Shown here in pieces: positions 44,694 to 54,044 of a DNA stretch of 55,234 bases. Under the pieces are notes generated by a model, which was not told where the DNA came from, did no database searches, and worked only from the letters and a program-made list of their open reading frames with translations. The position numbers and the translations under genes are program-made. Position 1 is the first letter of the stretch. Each line of letters starts with the position of its first letter. This DNA is from Alkalihalobacillus sp. BA299 (lineage in GTDB: Bacteria > Bacillota > Bacilli > Bacillales > Bacillaceae_F), in assembly GCF_017745675.1 (NCBI RefSeq), contig NZ_JAFLJM010000025.1:1-55234 (forward strand), given 5' to 3'.

Positions 44694-46232
44694 ATGGCTC
44701 AAAAAAAATTAGCAATTATTGATATGGGCTCCAACTCCATTCGACTCGTCATCTACACTATACAGAGCAATGGCTGCTACCATGAATTACATAATTTTAA
44801 AGTGGTTGCTAGACTGAGTAGCCATACTTCAATTGACGGTAGCATAACAAATAAAGGAATTAAGATCATTGTAGATACTTTAACTCGATTTAATAAGATC
44901 ATAAGAACACATCAAATTGATCAGATTAAAGGAGTAGCTACAGCAGCCATAAGGCTTGCACCAAATCAGAAAGAAGTATTAGAGATAATCAAAGATAAAA
45001 CATCCCTGTCTTTTTCTATATTAAGTGATTACGAAGAAGCGTATTATGGCTATTTAGCTGTGACCAATTCTACAAATATTGAAAACGGGATTACGATTGA
45101 TATTGGTGGTGGAAGCACTGAAGTTACCCTTTTTAAAAACAGGAAGTTATATGAGTATGTAAGCTTCCCATTTGGCGCAATCACCTTAAAGAAAAAATTT
45201 ATTGAAAATGACCCTCCAACATTAGATGAAATGGACAAGTTAAAGACCTTTTTAGTTAAACAATTCTCTTCTTTAAATTGGATTGTAAACTCTAATCTCC
45301 CAGTTATTGGTATAGGTGGGACAGCCAGAAACTTATCTCTTATTCATCAACGAAAAATGAACTATCCATTACAAGGGCTTCATCAATTCGAATTAGCACC
45401 AAATAATATTGACGAAATCCAACAGTACTTACTACACTTATCTTTTCCGGAAAGGCAAAGCGTCGATGGGCTATCAAAAGACCGAGCAGATATCATTATA
45501 CCAGCGATCGAAGCCATTTATTCACTCGTTAAAGTAACTAATGCACCACGCTTTATTATGAGCAATAAAGGATTAAGAGATGGAATTTTTTATGAAGAGG
45601 TTTTGCAACAAATAGGTATTGATCAATTTCCAAACGTCGCAGAGGAAAGTTTTTTTCAATTATCTAATACTTATCAAATCAATATTGATCATGTTAAACA
45701 AGTATCAAAGCTTGCTTCAGCCATTTATAAAGAGTTATCTCCATACCTCCTTGAAAAATACAATGATGAAGCTAATATGAGTTTGTTAAGATATAGCGCT
45801 AGAGTTCTTTATGTCGGGGAATATATAAGTAGTGAGGCAAGTAGCCAACATACGTTTTATTTATTATCCAACATGACGATCGATGGACTTACACATGAGC
45901 AGCGCCTTGCTATTGCACTCATTTCTTCATTTAAGTCAAAATCATATTTATCTCAATTTGCAGCACCATTTAACGAGTTGTTGACGAAGCAACAATTAAA
46001 ACGGTATGAACTACTCGGAGCAATCCTAAAGTTTGCCTATGCACTGAACCGAACACGAAGAAACATCGTCAAAAAATGTTCCATTAGCAAAACATCAAAA
46101 CGAGATTTATCCATACAATTCCTTTGTGATAGTGATTATTTTTTTGAGGAAGAACAAGCCTTAAAATATAAAAAACATCTCGAAAAAGTATTGAACTTTA
46201 ACATTGAACTTCACTTCCAAAATAACGACTAA
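44694..46232 (+). CDS. ppx: Exopolyphosphatase (Ppx/GppA family)
   Basis: 512 residues. It cleaves phosphate from polyphosphate ends (or pppGpp). N-terminal IIDMGSNSIRLVIY, DIGGGSTEVTLF (acidic catalytic-phosphate loop), GIGGTARNLS and a C-terminal helical HD-like domain are seen. The ATG follows AAGGGATG. It is followed 85 bp later by ppk, giving a polyphosphate turnover pair. Confidence 0.92.
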   Translation: MAQKKLAIIDMGSNSIRLVIYTIQSNGCYHELHNFKVVARLSSHTSIDGSITNKGIKIIVDTLTRFNKIIRTHQIDQIKGVATAAIRLAPNQKEVLEIIKDKTSLSFSILSDYEEAYYGYLAVTNSTNIENGITIDIGGGSTEVTLFKNRKLYEYVSFPFGAITLKKKFIENDPPTLDEMDKLKTFLVKQFSSLNWIVNSNLPVIGIGGTARNLSLIHQRKMNYPLQGLHQFELAPNNIDEIQQYLLHLSFPERQSVDGLSKDRADIIIPAIEAIYSLVKVTNAPRFIMSNKGLRDGIFYEEVLQQIGIDQFPNVAEESFFQLSNTYQINIDHVKQVSKLASAIYKELSPYLLEKYNDEANMSLLRYSARVLYVGEYISSEASSQHTFYLLSNMTIDGLTHEQRLAIALISSFKSKSYLSQFAAPFNELLTKQQLKRYELLGAILKFAYALNRTRRNIVKKCSISKTSKRDLSIQFLCDSDYFFEEEQALKYKKHLEKVLNFNIELHFQNND

Positions 46233-46260
46233 TTTACATTGGCTTTACATAAAATTAACA
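46233..46260 (+). promoter_or_regulatory. PhoP box upstream of ppk
   Basis: Three direct repeats TTTACA (46233-46238), TTTACA (46244-46249), TTAACA (46255-46260), each 11 bp apart with 5-bp spacers, exactly the TT[ACT]ACA pattern of Bacillus PhoP. A weaker fourth unit TTGATA follows at 46266. They are on the coding strand, 58 bp before the ppk ATG, between ppx and ppk, so PhoP could activate ppk separately from ppx under phosphate starvation. Confidence 0.75.
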
Positions 46261-46317
46261 ATCAATTGATAAGATGATAGCTAGATTAGAAATATTGATT
46301 TTGGAAAGGTTGATAGT

Positions 46318-48432
46318 ATGTCGACAAATCACATCGAACAAAAAACTCCTATCGATTTAAATGACCCAACCTTTTATAATAACCGTGAATTAAGTTGGTT
46401 AGCATTTAACGAACGTGTACTAGAAGAAGCAATTGATGAAAGAAATCCTTTACTAGAAAGATTAAAATTTTTAGCGATTTTCAGCTCCAATTTAGACGAG
46501 TTTTATATGGTACGTGTTGCAGGATTAAAGGATCAAGTAAAAGCTGGGTTTAATCGCCCTGAAAATAAAGCTGGACTTACTCCAAAACAGCAATTAAAAA
46601 AGATAGCGGAAAAAACTCAGCAGCTCGTCCGTCTCCAAGATAATATGTTTTGCGAGACGTTGTTACCAATGCTTTATCACGAAGGTGTTCACTTTTTATC
46701 TATTGATGAAGTCACTTCTGAACAAATGGAATTTTTAGAAGACCGTTTTACTCATTACATTTTCCCTGTACTTACACCGATGGCCATTGATGCCTATCGA
46801 CCTTTTCCTATGCTCTTAAACAAAAGTTTAAATTTAGCTGTCTTATTAAAAGAGGAAAATATGCAACAAAATAAAGAACGCTTGGCAATCGTTCAGGTTC
46901 CTAGTGTGTTGAACCGTTTTATTCAATTACCAAATGGTGGAGATAAACATCAATTTATACTGCTTGAAGATGTAATTAGCCACTTTATAGGTAAACTCTT
47001 CCAAGGACATACCGTGAGCTCGGTATCACCATTCAGAATTACACGTAACGCTGATTTGACGATCCATGAAGAGGGGTCAAGAGATCTACTAAGAGAAATT
47101 GAAAAAGAACTAAAAAAGCGTAAATGGGGTGCTACTGTACGTCTTGAAGTGCAAGAAGGGTTAATGGAGCCTAAAGTGTTAAACCTCTTACTTGACGTAC
47201 TAGAAGTTCATAGTAACGATGTGTATTCCTTTAAAGGACCATTAGATCTATCTTTTTTATTTAAACTCTACGGTAAGCTCATGACTGAGTTCGAACATTT
47301 AGCCAATGAAAATTTAATTCCACAACCTCCGGAAGATTTAGTAAATGAAGATAACATTTTTCAGGCCATTAATAAGAAAGATATTTTTCTTCATCATCCA
47401 TATGAATCTTTTCACCCTATTCTTGATTTCTTGAGTATGGCTGCAGATGACCCAAATGTTCTTGCCATTAAACAAACTCTTTATCGTGTCAGTGGTGACT
47501 CACCAATTATTCATTCACTTGCACGAGCTGCAGAACAAGGAAAGCAAGTCACCGTGTTAGTAGAGTTAAAAGCACGATTTGATGAAGAGAATAATATTCA
47601 GTGGGCAAAAAAATTAGAAAAAGCCGGTGTACATGTGATCTATGGGATCACGGCATTAAAAACCCATAGCAAAATCACACTAGTTGTTCGCCATGAAAAC
47701 AATCAAATTCAGCGTTACGTACACTTAGGGACAGGTAATTACAATGATTCAACTGCTAAGCTATACACAGATATGGGAATTCTTACGTCTGATGAAGGGT
47801 TCGGAATTGATGCAACAAACTTTTTTAATTACTTAAGTGGTTACAGTGATAAACCGGTTTGGAATCATATATCCACAGCGCCTTTTCAAATCAGAGATAC
47901 GTTTATTGAAGCGATCGGCAAAGAAATTGATACTCATCTCCAATCAGGAAATGGTCGTATCATTGCAAAAATGAACTCCCTTACAGATAAACCGATCATT
48001 CTAAAGCTGTATGAGGCATCTCAAGCCGGGGTAAAAATAGATTTAATTGTTCGAGGAATTTGTTGTTTACGTCCAGGCATTGAAGGTGTGAGTGAAAATA
48101 TTCGAGTTCGAAGTATTGTCGACCGCTTCCTTGAGCATAGTAGGATCTTTTATTTTCATCACGGAGGAGAAGATAAAATTTTCCTTTCATCTGCTGATTG
48201 GATGACAAGAAACATGGAAAAGCGAATTGAAATATTGTTTCCGATTCATAGTCCTAGTATTAAAAGAAGAATTATTGAAGTTCTAGATATTACGTTAAAA
48301 GATAATGTAAAAGCTAGGGAACAAGATAAAACTGGTCGTTATCATTATGTACCCCGCCAAAACGGGGAAAAACTTATTCAAAGCCAGCTTACATTTTACG
48401 AAATGGCAGCACGTTTTAGTGAAGAAGATTAA
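46318..48432 (+). CDS. ppk: Polyphosphate kinase 1
   Basis: 704 residues, full length. It makes polyphosphate from ATP. N-domain NRELSWLAFNERVLEEA, SNLDEFYMVRVAGL, followed by two phospholipase-D-like catalytic domains: KTHSKITLVVRH (autophosphorylated His region), VHLGTGNYND, FHHGGEDKIFLSSADWMTRN (second His). AAAGG precedes the ATG at 46318. Preceded by a PhoP box (46233-46260). Confidence 0.96.
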   Translation: MSTNHIEQKTPIDLNDPTFYNNRELSWLAFNERVLEEAIDERNPLLERLKFLAIFSSNLDEFYMVRVAGLKDQVKAGFNRPENKAGLTPKQQLKKIAEKTQQLVRLQDNMFCETLLPMLYHEGVHFLSIDEVTSEQMEFLEDRFTHYIFPVLTPMAIDAYRPFPMLLNKSLNLAVLLKEENMQQNKERLAIVQVPSVLNRFIQLPNGGDKHQFILLEDVISHFIGKLFQGHTVSSVSPFRITRNADLTIHEEGSRDLLREIEKELKKRKWGATVRLEVQEGLMEPKVLNLLLDVLEVHSNDVYSFKGPLDLSFLFKLYGKLMTEFEHLANENLIPQPPEDLVNEDNIFQAINKKDIFLHHPYESFHPILDFLSMAADDPNVLAIKQTLYRVSGDSPIIHSLARAAEQGKQVTVLVELKARFDEENNIQWAKKLEKAGVHVIYGITALKTHSKITLVVRHENNQIQRYVHLGTGNYNDSTAKLYTDMGILTSDEGFGIDATNFFNYLSGYSDKPVWNHISTAPFQIRDTFIEAIGKEIDTHLQSGNGRIIAKMNSLTDKPIILKLYEASQAGVKIDLIVRGICCLRPGIEGVSENIRVRSIVDRFLEHSRIFYFHHGGEDKIFLSSADWMTRNMEKRIEILFPIHSPSIKRRIIEVLDITLKDNVKAREQDKTGRYHYVPRQNGEKLIQSQLTFYEMAARFSEED

Positions 48433-48474
48433 AGTACGAATGATCTGAAAAGTTATGCTTTCTTATTGTAAAAT

Positions 48475-48507
48475 AAAGAGGTTAACTCAATGTGAGTAAC
48501 CTCTTTT
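48475..48507. terminator. Bidirectional terminator ppk / metal permease
   Basis: AAAGAGGTTAACTCA with TGAGTAACCTCTTT around a short loop (one bulge), U-rich on both sides, between convergent genes. Confidence 0.85.
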
Positions 48508-48512
48508 GTTTA

Positions 48513-49379
48513 TTAAGCTGTTCGTTGAACCTTTGAACGAAAATATCGAGTAACGATACCTTGTTTTGGTGATAAGAAAAATACCAGCCCAAAAATGACG
48601 GAAGCTACAAGAACGATCGATGCTCCAGATGCAACATCGTATAGGACAGAAAAGAAAATGCCTAGTACTGCTGAAATGGAACCAAAGAATGCAGATAAAA
48701 ACAACATCACTGGTAACCGGTCCGTTAATAAATAGGCCGTTGCTCCTGGAGTAATTAACATCGCTACAACCAAGATAATTCCAACTGTTTTTAAAGAAGC
48801 AACTGTAACCAAAGATAGAAGAAGCATTAATAAATAATGAATTAACTGAACGGGTATACCGGCTGCTTTCGCCATTGTAGGATCAAAAGTACTCATTAAC
48901 AATGGACGGTAACATAGAAAAATCATCAATAATACAAAAGATCCAATCCCAAATGTTACCCATAGATCGCTCCTTGAAACTGCCAATACATTTCCAAATA
49001 AAATATGCCATAAATCTAAAGATGTACCTCTTAGGTTTGTTAACAAAACAACACCTAGAGCAAATGCTGCAGTAAATAATATTCCTATAGCAGAATCGTC
49101 TTTAATCCGACTATTTTGCGAAACATAGCCAATCCCTAGCGCTGTTAACACGCCTGCAATGACAGCCCCGATAAAAAAACTACTACCAACCATATAAGCG
49201 ATGACAACTCCCGGTAATACTGCATGTGAAATTGCATCACCCATAAGAGCCATCCCACGTAAAATAATAAAACAACCAATGACTCCGCAAATAATCCCAA
49301 CTAAAATAGCCGCAATTAAAGCTTGCTGAAGGTAATTATAACGAGACACTTGGTCAATAAATGAAATAATATCTTGCAT
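48513..49379 (-). CDS. Metal ABC transporter permease (manganese type)
   Basis: 288 residues, ABC-3 family, about eight helices. Blocks: ALMGDAISHAVLPGVVIAY, ILFTAAFALGVVLLTNLRGTSLDL, TVGIILVVAMLITPGATAYLL. It shares the fold with the zinc-cluster permeases but is more like MntC/MtsC. The ATG overlaps the ATPase stop as TAATG. Only one permease and no binding protein in this operon. Confidence 0.9.
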   Translation of the reverse strand: MQDIISFIDQVSRYNYLQQALIAAILVGIICGVIGCFIILRGMALMGDAISHAVLPGVVIAYMVGSSFFIGAVIAGVLTALGIGYVSQNSRIKDDSAIGILFTAAFALGVVLLTNLRGTSLDLWHILFGNVLAVSRSDLWVTFGIGSFVLLMIFLCYRPLLMSTFDPTMAKAAGIPVQLIHYLLMLLLSLVTVASLKTVGIILVVAMLITPGATAYLLTDRLPVMLFLSAFFGSISAVLGIFFSVLYDVASGASIVLVASVIFGLVFFLSPKQGIVTRYFRSKVQRTA

Positions 49380-50134
49380 TAGCTACACACCACCATCATT
49401 TGGTCATTCTCTTTAAAAAGTTTAATTTTCCCTTGATACGTTTTCGAAAGCAGTTCCGGTTTAAATGTTTCACTTACTTTACCATAACCAATCAATTCTT
49501 TATTAACTAACATGATCTGATCAAAATATTCTTCTACCTTACTTAAATCATGATGAACAACAAGTATCGTTTTCCCTTCTGCTTTTAACGATTTTAAAAT
49601 ACGAATAATAATTTCTTCAGAAGTGATATCAATTCCAGCAAAAGGTTCATCGAGGAAAAACAATGTAGCTTGCTGTGCTAGAGCTCTAGCTATAAACACA
49701 CGTTGCTGTTGACCTCCAGAAAGTTCCCCAATTTGTCGTTTTCGAAAAGAATCCATACCTACTTTTTCTAAAGCTTCGGTTACAATCGCTTTATCTTCTT
49801 TAGAAGGCCGTTTATACCAAGGAAGGTGAATAAAACGTCCCATCATCACAACATCTTCAACGAGCACAGGAAAGTCCCAATCAATTTGACTTCGTTGTGG
49901 TACATAGGCTATCAACCTTCTGGCCTTATTAATTGATTTTTGCAAGGCAGTAATACCGTTATTTGTGGATTTTTCCAAACCTAATATTGCTTTAATTAAA
50001 GATGATTTCCCAGCGCCATTTGGCCCAACAATTCCAATTAAGTTCCCTGAATCAGCACTAAAGCTTATATTATTAATGGCTTGTAGATTATCGTAATAAA
50101 CGGAGAGATTGTTTACCTCTAACATTCGTTCCAT
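49379..50134 (-). CDS. Metal ABC transporter ATPase (manganese type)
   Basis: 251 residues. Walker A GPNGAGKSS, YVPQRSQIDWDFPV (Q-loop; the DWDFP run is typical of manganese/iron chelate ATPases), signature LSGGQQQR, Walker B FFLDEPF and H-loop VHHD. GAGAGGGG precedes the ATG at 50134. It heads a two-gene operon with an MntR-like operator upstream, so Mn import is the best guess. A substrate-binding protein must come from elsewhere. Confidence 0.88.
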   Translation of the reverse strand: MERMLEVNNLSVYYDNLQAINNISFSADSGNLIGIVGPNGAGKSSLIKAILGLEKSTNNGITALQKSINKARRLIAYVPQRSQIDWDFPVLVEDVVMMGRFIHLPWYKRPSKEDKAIVTEALEKVGMDSFRKRQIGELSGGQQQRVFIARALAQQATLFFLDEPFAGIDITSEEIIIRILKSLKAEGKTILVVHHDLSKVEEYFDQIMLVNKELIGYGKVSETFKPELLSKTYQGKIKLFKENDQMMVVCS

Positions 50135-50458
50135 CTAAAAACCCCTCTCTATTTTTAGTCTTTTGTTTCTACCGTACCTTTAAAGAATAAAGGCTAAGTC
50201 AAATAACTAATATCCGTAATTCACCTAAACCATTTTATGAAAAAAATTCGGATTCGTGATAAAAAGTTTCCTCTGGTAAACTTTTTATACTATAACCAAT
50301 TATATTAGCTAAGGGGAAACGTTGTAAATGATTTTTTTTAAAATTTCTTTCTATACATGCCTAATAATTAATTATTTTGGTTTTGTTTACTAATTTTCAC
50401 ACATTTATGAATCGATCATACATTAAATGTATTAGTGCTATAGGAGGAGGAAGGCAAC
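50135..50458. promoter_or_regulatory. Divergent regulatory region (metal cassette / yqfT)
   Basis: 324 bp without a gene. It holds the MntR-like operator and promoter for the leftward metal ABC operon and the promoter of the rightward yqfT. The rest is AT-rich and shows no further repeat. Confidence 0.5.
50266..50281 (-). promoter_or_regulatory. MntR-like operator of the ABC cassette
   Basis: GTTTACCAGAGGAAAC on the minus strand lies within a longer inverted repeat AAAAAGTTT/AAACTTTTT (50261-50269 with 50278-50286). It matches 12 of 16 positions of the symmetrical GTTTCCTTAAGGAAAC pattern I associate with Bacillus MntR. A TATAGT/TATAAA -10-like run lies just upstream, so binding would block transcription of 49379-50134. 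A second half-like GGGGAAACG is at about 50313-50321. Confidence 0.5.
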
Positions 50459-50731
50459 GTGAATCCTTTTATTCAACAAATGATTAACCTTAAAATTAAT
50501 TCCCTAACGAAAAAGGAATTAATGGCTTTAGCTCATCAACACCAAATGCCTATTAATGATGAACAAGCTAGTAAAGTTATTAAAGTGATTCAATCTGAAC
50601 CAATCGACATCGCCAATCGCCAACAACTCGATCGGATGATCCACAGATTACAAACCGAGGTAGATCCATATGTTTCCAGGTTAATTTCTCAGCTACTTAA
50701 TCAATATGGACACCTTCTCAATCAAATATAA
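50459..50731 (+). CDS. yqfT: DUF2624 family protein YqfT
   Basis: 90 residues, GTG start with AGGAGGAGG upstream. Starts with NPFIQQMINLKINSLTKKEL and continues as two to three helices; family DUF2624, function unknown. B. subtilis yqfT has the same neighbours (nfo, cshB). Stop at 50731; an R3 repeat fragment follows. Confidence 0.82.
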   Translation: MNPFIQQMINLKINSLTKKELMALAHQHQMPINDEQASKVIKVIQSEPIDIANRQQLDRMIHRLQTEVDPYVSRLISQLLNQYGHLLNQI

Positions 50732-50748
50732 ATGCCATTCGCTGAGTC

Positions 50749-50819
50749 GATGTTGATTTATCGTACGGCGGTAAGGGAAGTCTCGCTAGTCGCTGGGCGC
50801 TGCAGCTAGACATCCTTTC
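50749..50819. repeat. Dispersed intergenic repeat, copy R3 (partial)
   Basis: About 70 bp starting GTTGATTTATCGTACGGCGG and running to GGGCGCTGCAGCTAGACATCC. It corresponds to the centre of R2 (ATTGACTTATCGTACGG...GTCGGTGGGCGCT) joined to R2's right-hand end (GCAGCTAGACATCC), so a different deletion from that in R1. Confidence 0.75.
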
Positions 50820-50834
50820 TTTAAATTTTAAAAA

Positions 50835-50898
50835 AGACTGTTCCATAGGTTCTCTATTCTCCTTAATGCTGGAGATTTCAGATCCTTAGCAACAGTCT
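50835..50898. terminator. Hairpin between yqfT and nfo
   Basis: AGACTGTT (50835-50842) with AACAGTCT (50891-50898) around a 48-nt apical part; TTTTTTAAAA follows on the minus strand, just beyond the nfo stop. Confidence 0.7.
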
Positions 50899-50916
50899 CT
50901 CTTTACATTCATTTAA

Positions 50917-51807
50917 TTATGAACTCATAATAACTTCTTTTAATTGCTCATTAAAGTTTGAACTTTTCAACATATCAATTTCATGTTTATATGGTGCTTT
51001 TTTATTATTTTTATCTTCCCCAATATAAGGTGTCTCTAAAATTTTCGGAACATCCTTTAATTGTGGATGGTAAACAATATGGTGAAGCGCATCGTAACCA
51101 ATATGACCAAATCCGATATTTTCATGACGGTCTTTTCTTGCACCACGTTCATTTTTACTATCGTTAATATGAAGCACTTTGAGTCGATCTAATCCGATTA
51201 ATTGATCAAATTCCTCTAAAACACCATCAAAATCATTAACAATATCGTACCCAGCATCATGTGTATGACATGTATCAAAGCAGACAGATAACATATCGTT
51301 ATGAGTTACACCATCGATGATCATCGCTAATTCCTCAAATGAACGTCCACATTCAGAGCCTTTACCAGCCATCGTTTCAAGGGCAATTTGGACATTTTGA
51401 TTTTTATCTAGCACTTCATTTAAGCCTTCAATAATTTTTTTAATGCCAGCTTCTGCTCCAGCTCCAACGTGAGCACCTGGATGAAGAACAATTTGTTTAG
51501 CTCCTAGCGCCTCGGTTCGTTCAATTTCACTTCGTAAAAAGTCAACACCTAAACGAAAAGTAGCCGGTTTTTCCGTATTGGCAATATTGATAATATAAGG
51601 TGCATGAACGATAATTTCACTTATACCGTTTTCTTTCATATGCGCTAAACCTGCTTCAATATTTAATTCTTCAATCGGCTTTCGTCTTGTATTTTGAGGT
51701 GCACCCGTATAAATCATAAAAGTATTTGCACCGTAAGAAACTGCTTCTTCACTTGAGGCTAATAACATTTTCTTTCCACTCATTGAAACATGTGATCCTA
51801 AAATCAT
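50917..51807 (-). CDS. nfo: Endonuclease IV
   Basis: 296 residues. AP endonuclease for base-excision repair; TIM barrel with three zinc ions. Starts [15 protein letters not shown] and carries the AP-endonuclease-2 signatures [46 protein letters not shown] and [22 protein letters not shown] (metal-binding residues). ATG 51807 follows AGAGGAG by 8 nt; a GTG at 51816 is less likely. Pair with cshB as in B. subtilis. Confidence 0.95.
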   Translation of the reverse strand: MILGSHVSMSGKKMLLASSEEAVSYGANTFMIYTGAPQNTRRKPIEELNIEAGLAHMKENGISEIIVHAPYIINIANTEKPATFRLGVDFLRSEIERTEALGAKQIVLHPGAHVGAGAEAGIKKIIEGLNEVLDKNQNVQIALETMAGKGSECGRSFEELAMIIDGVTHNDMLSVCFDTCHTHDAGYDIVNDFDGVLEEFDQLIGLDRLKVLHINDSKNERGARKDRHENIGFGHIGYDALHHIVYHPQLKDVPKILETPYIGEDKNNKKAPYKHEIDMLKSSNFNEQLKEVIMSS

Positions 51808-51834
51808 CTTCTCCACTCCTCTTAAACCAATGAT

Positions 51835-53148
51835 TTATTTACTCTTTCTACGATTTAATCTACGTTCTCTCTTCTCTTGCTTTTCTTGTAAATACCTGGC
51901 TTTCTTTTTATAACCGGGTTTTACCTTTTTCGGCCTTGCTATCGCCTTTCCACTACTTACTGTGCTTTTACTTTTCTGTTTAGTCCCACCAAACTTTGGT
52001 TTTTCTAACGTAATTAACTCACCATTTTTAATATCAGTAAAAGTGAAAGTAATACCTCTTTTCATAAGCTTCTCAATTGCTTCTTGTTCATGAGGCTCAT
52101 ATATCGTAACCGCTAGTCCTTCATTACCGCCACGTGCCGTTCGACCAACACGGTGAATATAGAAATCCAAGTCCTTCGGTAAATTATAATTAATAATATG
52201 AGTAATACCTTTAATATCAATTCCTCTCGCGGCTAAATCTGTCGCCACTAAATATTGAATTTTAACATCATTCACTTGCTTCATAATCTGCTTTCTTTCA
52301 CGAGGCTGTAATCCCCCATGTAAACGGCCCACATTTAGCCCTGCAGATAACATCGCGTCCGCTACCTCATCTGCTTGTTCTTTCGTGTTTGTAAAAACAA
52401 TCGCAAGATAAGGATTTACAACTTTTGCGACTTCAATAACCACCTCTACTTTATTGCGATGTCTTAATGAAATTAATCGGTGTTCAATCGTCGGAGCAGT
52501 AGCATGTTCAGGTTTCACATGTACATGTCTCGGGTTATTCATATACTTTCTTAAGAAGGGTTGTAGCTTTTCTGGGATGGTTGCTGAAAAAACGAGCATT
52601 TGAAGATCAACAGCCATCCTTGATGCTAATTTATCAACATCTTCGATAAATCCCATATCTAGCATTTGATCTGCTTCATCCACGACAAGTATGGGTGTAT
52701 TTTGAACAAATAATGCTTGTTCAGCAACTAAGTCATTAATGCGACCAGGTGTACCAACCACGATATGAGGCTGTGTTTTTTCTAGTTTATCAATCATTCG
52801 CGAACGGTCGGTTCCTCCAACAAGAAGCTTTGCTTGAACCGTTTGTTCTTCTTGGTAATCTAACAATTTTTTTAATTCATTAAAGATTTGAGTAGCAAGC
52901 TCTCTCGTCGGTGCAGTAATAATTGCTTGTACTTCTTCATTGTCTGAATTGATTACATCGACAATTGGTAATAAAAATGCTAACGTTTTACCAGAACCTG
53001 TTTGTGATTGACCAATGACATCCTTGCCATTACGAATAGCCGGAATTAAGCGTTCCTGAATTTCCGTCGGTAATGTAAAACCTTGGGCCGTAATTGCGTC
53101 TATTAAAAATGCTTGTAAATCAAAGCGAGCAAAATTTGAATTTGTCAT
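51835..53148 (-). CDS. cshB: DEAD-box RNA helicase CshB
   Basis: 437 residues. Q motif and motifs I GQSQTGSGKT, Ia PTRELA, II DEAD (VVDEADQMLD), III SAT, IV-VI VFTNTKEQADEV, TDLAARGIDIK, HRVGRTAR are intact. The C-terminal ~55 residues are very basic (KKVKPGYKKKARYLQEKQEK), suitable for RNA binding. CshB is a cold-shock and ribosome-assembly helicase in B. subtilis. 27 bp upstream of nfo; AGGTAGGAGA precedes the ATG. Confidence 0.94.
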   Translation of the reverse strand: MTNSNFARFDLQAFLIDAITAQGFTLPTEIQERLIPAIRNGKDVIGQSQTGSGKTLAFLLPIVDVINSDNEEVQAIITAPTRELATQIFNELKKLLDYQEEQTVQAKLLVGGTDRSRMIDKLEKTQPHIVVGTPGRINDLVAEQALFVQNTPILVVDEADQMLDMGFIEDVDKLASRMAVDLQMLVFSATIPEKLQPFLRKYMNNPRHVHVKPEHATAPTIEHRLISLRHRNKVEVVIEVAKVVNPYLAIVFTNTKEQADEVADAMLSAGLNVGRLHGGLQPRERKQIMKQVNDVKIQYLVATDLAARGIDIKGITHIINYNLPKDLDFYIHRVGRTARGGNEGLAVTIYEPHEQEAIEKLMKRGITFTFTDIKNGELITLEKPKFGGTKQKSKSTVSSGKAIARPKKVKPGYKKKARYLQEKQEKRERRLNRRKSK

Positions 53149-53338
53149 GACTGTCTCCTACCTCTTTTACCTTGTAAAGGTTATATTTCTATGCAATTGT
53201 TTATTCTACCAAAAACAAAGTGTAAAAGCTAATTTATATCATACATCTTGAAGCTAACAAGGACGCGTTGCACCAAAACGTCTAACATGCATATACCTAA
53301 TCATAGAGAGTGAAATATTGTACGAAAGGATGAAAACG

Positions 53339-53962
53339 ATGTTTTTTCCTTACCAACAACAAATGATGATGCCACCAACAACACCAAGCCCCTTCAATTT
53401 CCCTTCCTTTTCTCCATCTGCGAATCCCGGGATGTTTGGAATGGCATCTGGTGCTCCCAATATGATGGCACCAACTGGCGGCGGTAATTTTTTAGCGAGA
53501 TTATTCGGAAGAGGAGCAACCGGATTTAGTTCAGGCTTTGGTAGGGCTGGATTCGGTCCAGGTTTTGGAGCTGGTACCGGTGGAAATATGTTTGGTGGTA
53601 TGGGGGCTGCTGGAATGAGTACAGGTATGGGGGCCGGCACTGGAGCGTTAGGTGGAGGAATGAACTTAATGGGTATTCTTCAAAACGCTCAGCGTGTAAT
53701 GGGTGTCGTGCAACAAGTTACCCCAATGATCCAACAGTATGGTCCACTCTTACGAAGCATGCCTCAAATATATCAAATTTTAAAAAGTGATTCTGGTAGT
53801 GAAGAAGATACAACTATGCCAAACAGTGAGGACAATCCGTCCACAAATACAGAAAGTACAACAAATCCATCACCTATGAATGGATCAAAATCTAAAGCAA
53901 AAGGACAATCAAAAGCTAAGTCAACCGTTGGCGGAATCCCAGCACCTAAAATGTATATCTAA
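53339..53962 (+). CDS. yqfQ: YqfQ/VrrA-type low-complexity protein
   Basis: 207 residues. N-terminal FPYQQQMMMPPTTPSPFNFP, then a Gly/Met/Phe-rich middle (GFGRAGFGPGFGAGTGGNMF) and a conserved helical core LMGILQNAQRVMGVVQQVTPMIQQ, YGPLLRSMPQIYQILKS; the tail is Ser/Asn/Thr and Lys-rich. B. anthracis VrrA is the repeat-variable homologue. ATG 53339 follows AAAGGA by 8 nt; the upstream TTG frame start is less likely. No enzymatic motif; possibly a spore or surface protein. Confidence 0.85.
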   Translation: MFFPYQQQMMMPPTTPSPFNFPSFSPSANPGMFGMASGAPNMMAPTGGGNFLARLFGRGATGFSSGFGRAGFGPGFGAGTGGNMFGGMGAAGMSTGMGAGTGALGGGMNLMGILQNAQRVMGVVQQVTPMIQQYGPLLRSMPQIYQILKSDSGSEEDTTMPNSEDNPSTNTESTTNPSPMNGSKSKAKGQSKAKSTVGGIPAPKMYI

Positions 53963-54044
53963 ATGTGTTAAAGTGATGTTCATTGTATATGCTTCCTTCC
54001 TCTATTATAATGTTATGTAGTACACAATTGATAGGAGGCCAAGC

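Noticed and set aside
53350..53640. Proline- and alanine-rich ORF antisense to yqfQ
   Set aside because: It is the complement of the Gly-rich low-complexity part of yqfQ; such shadows are expected and no start signal is present.
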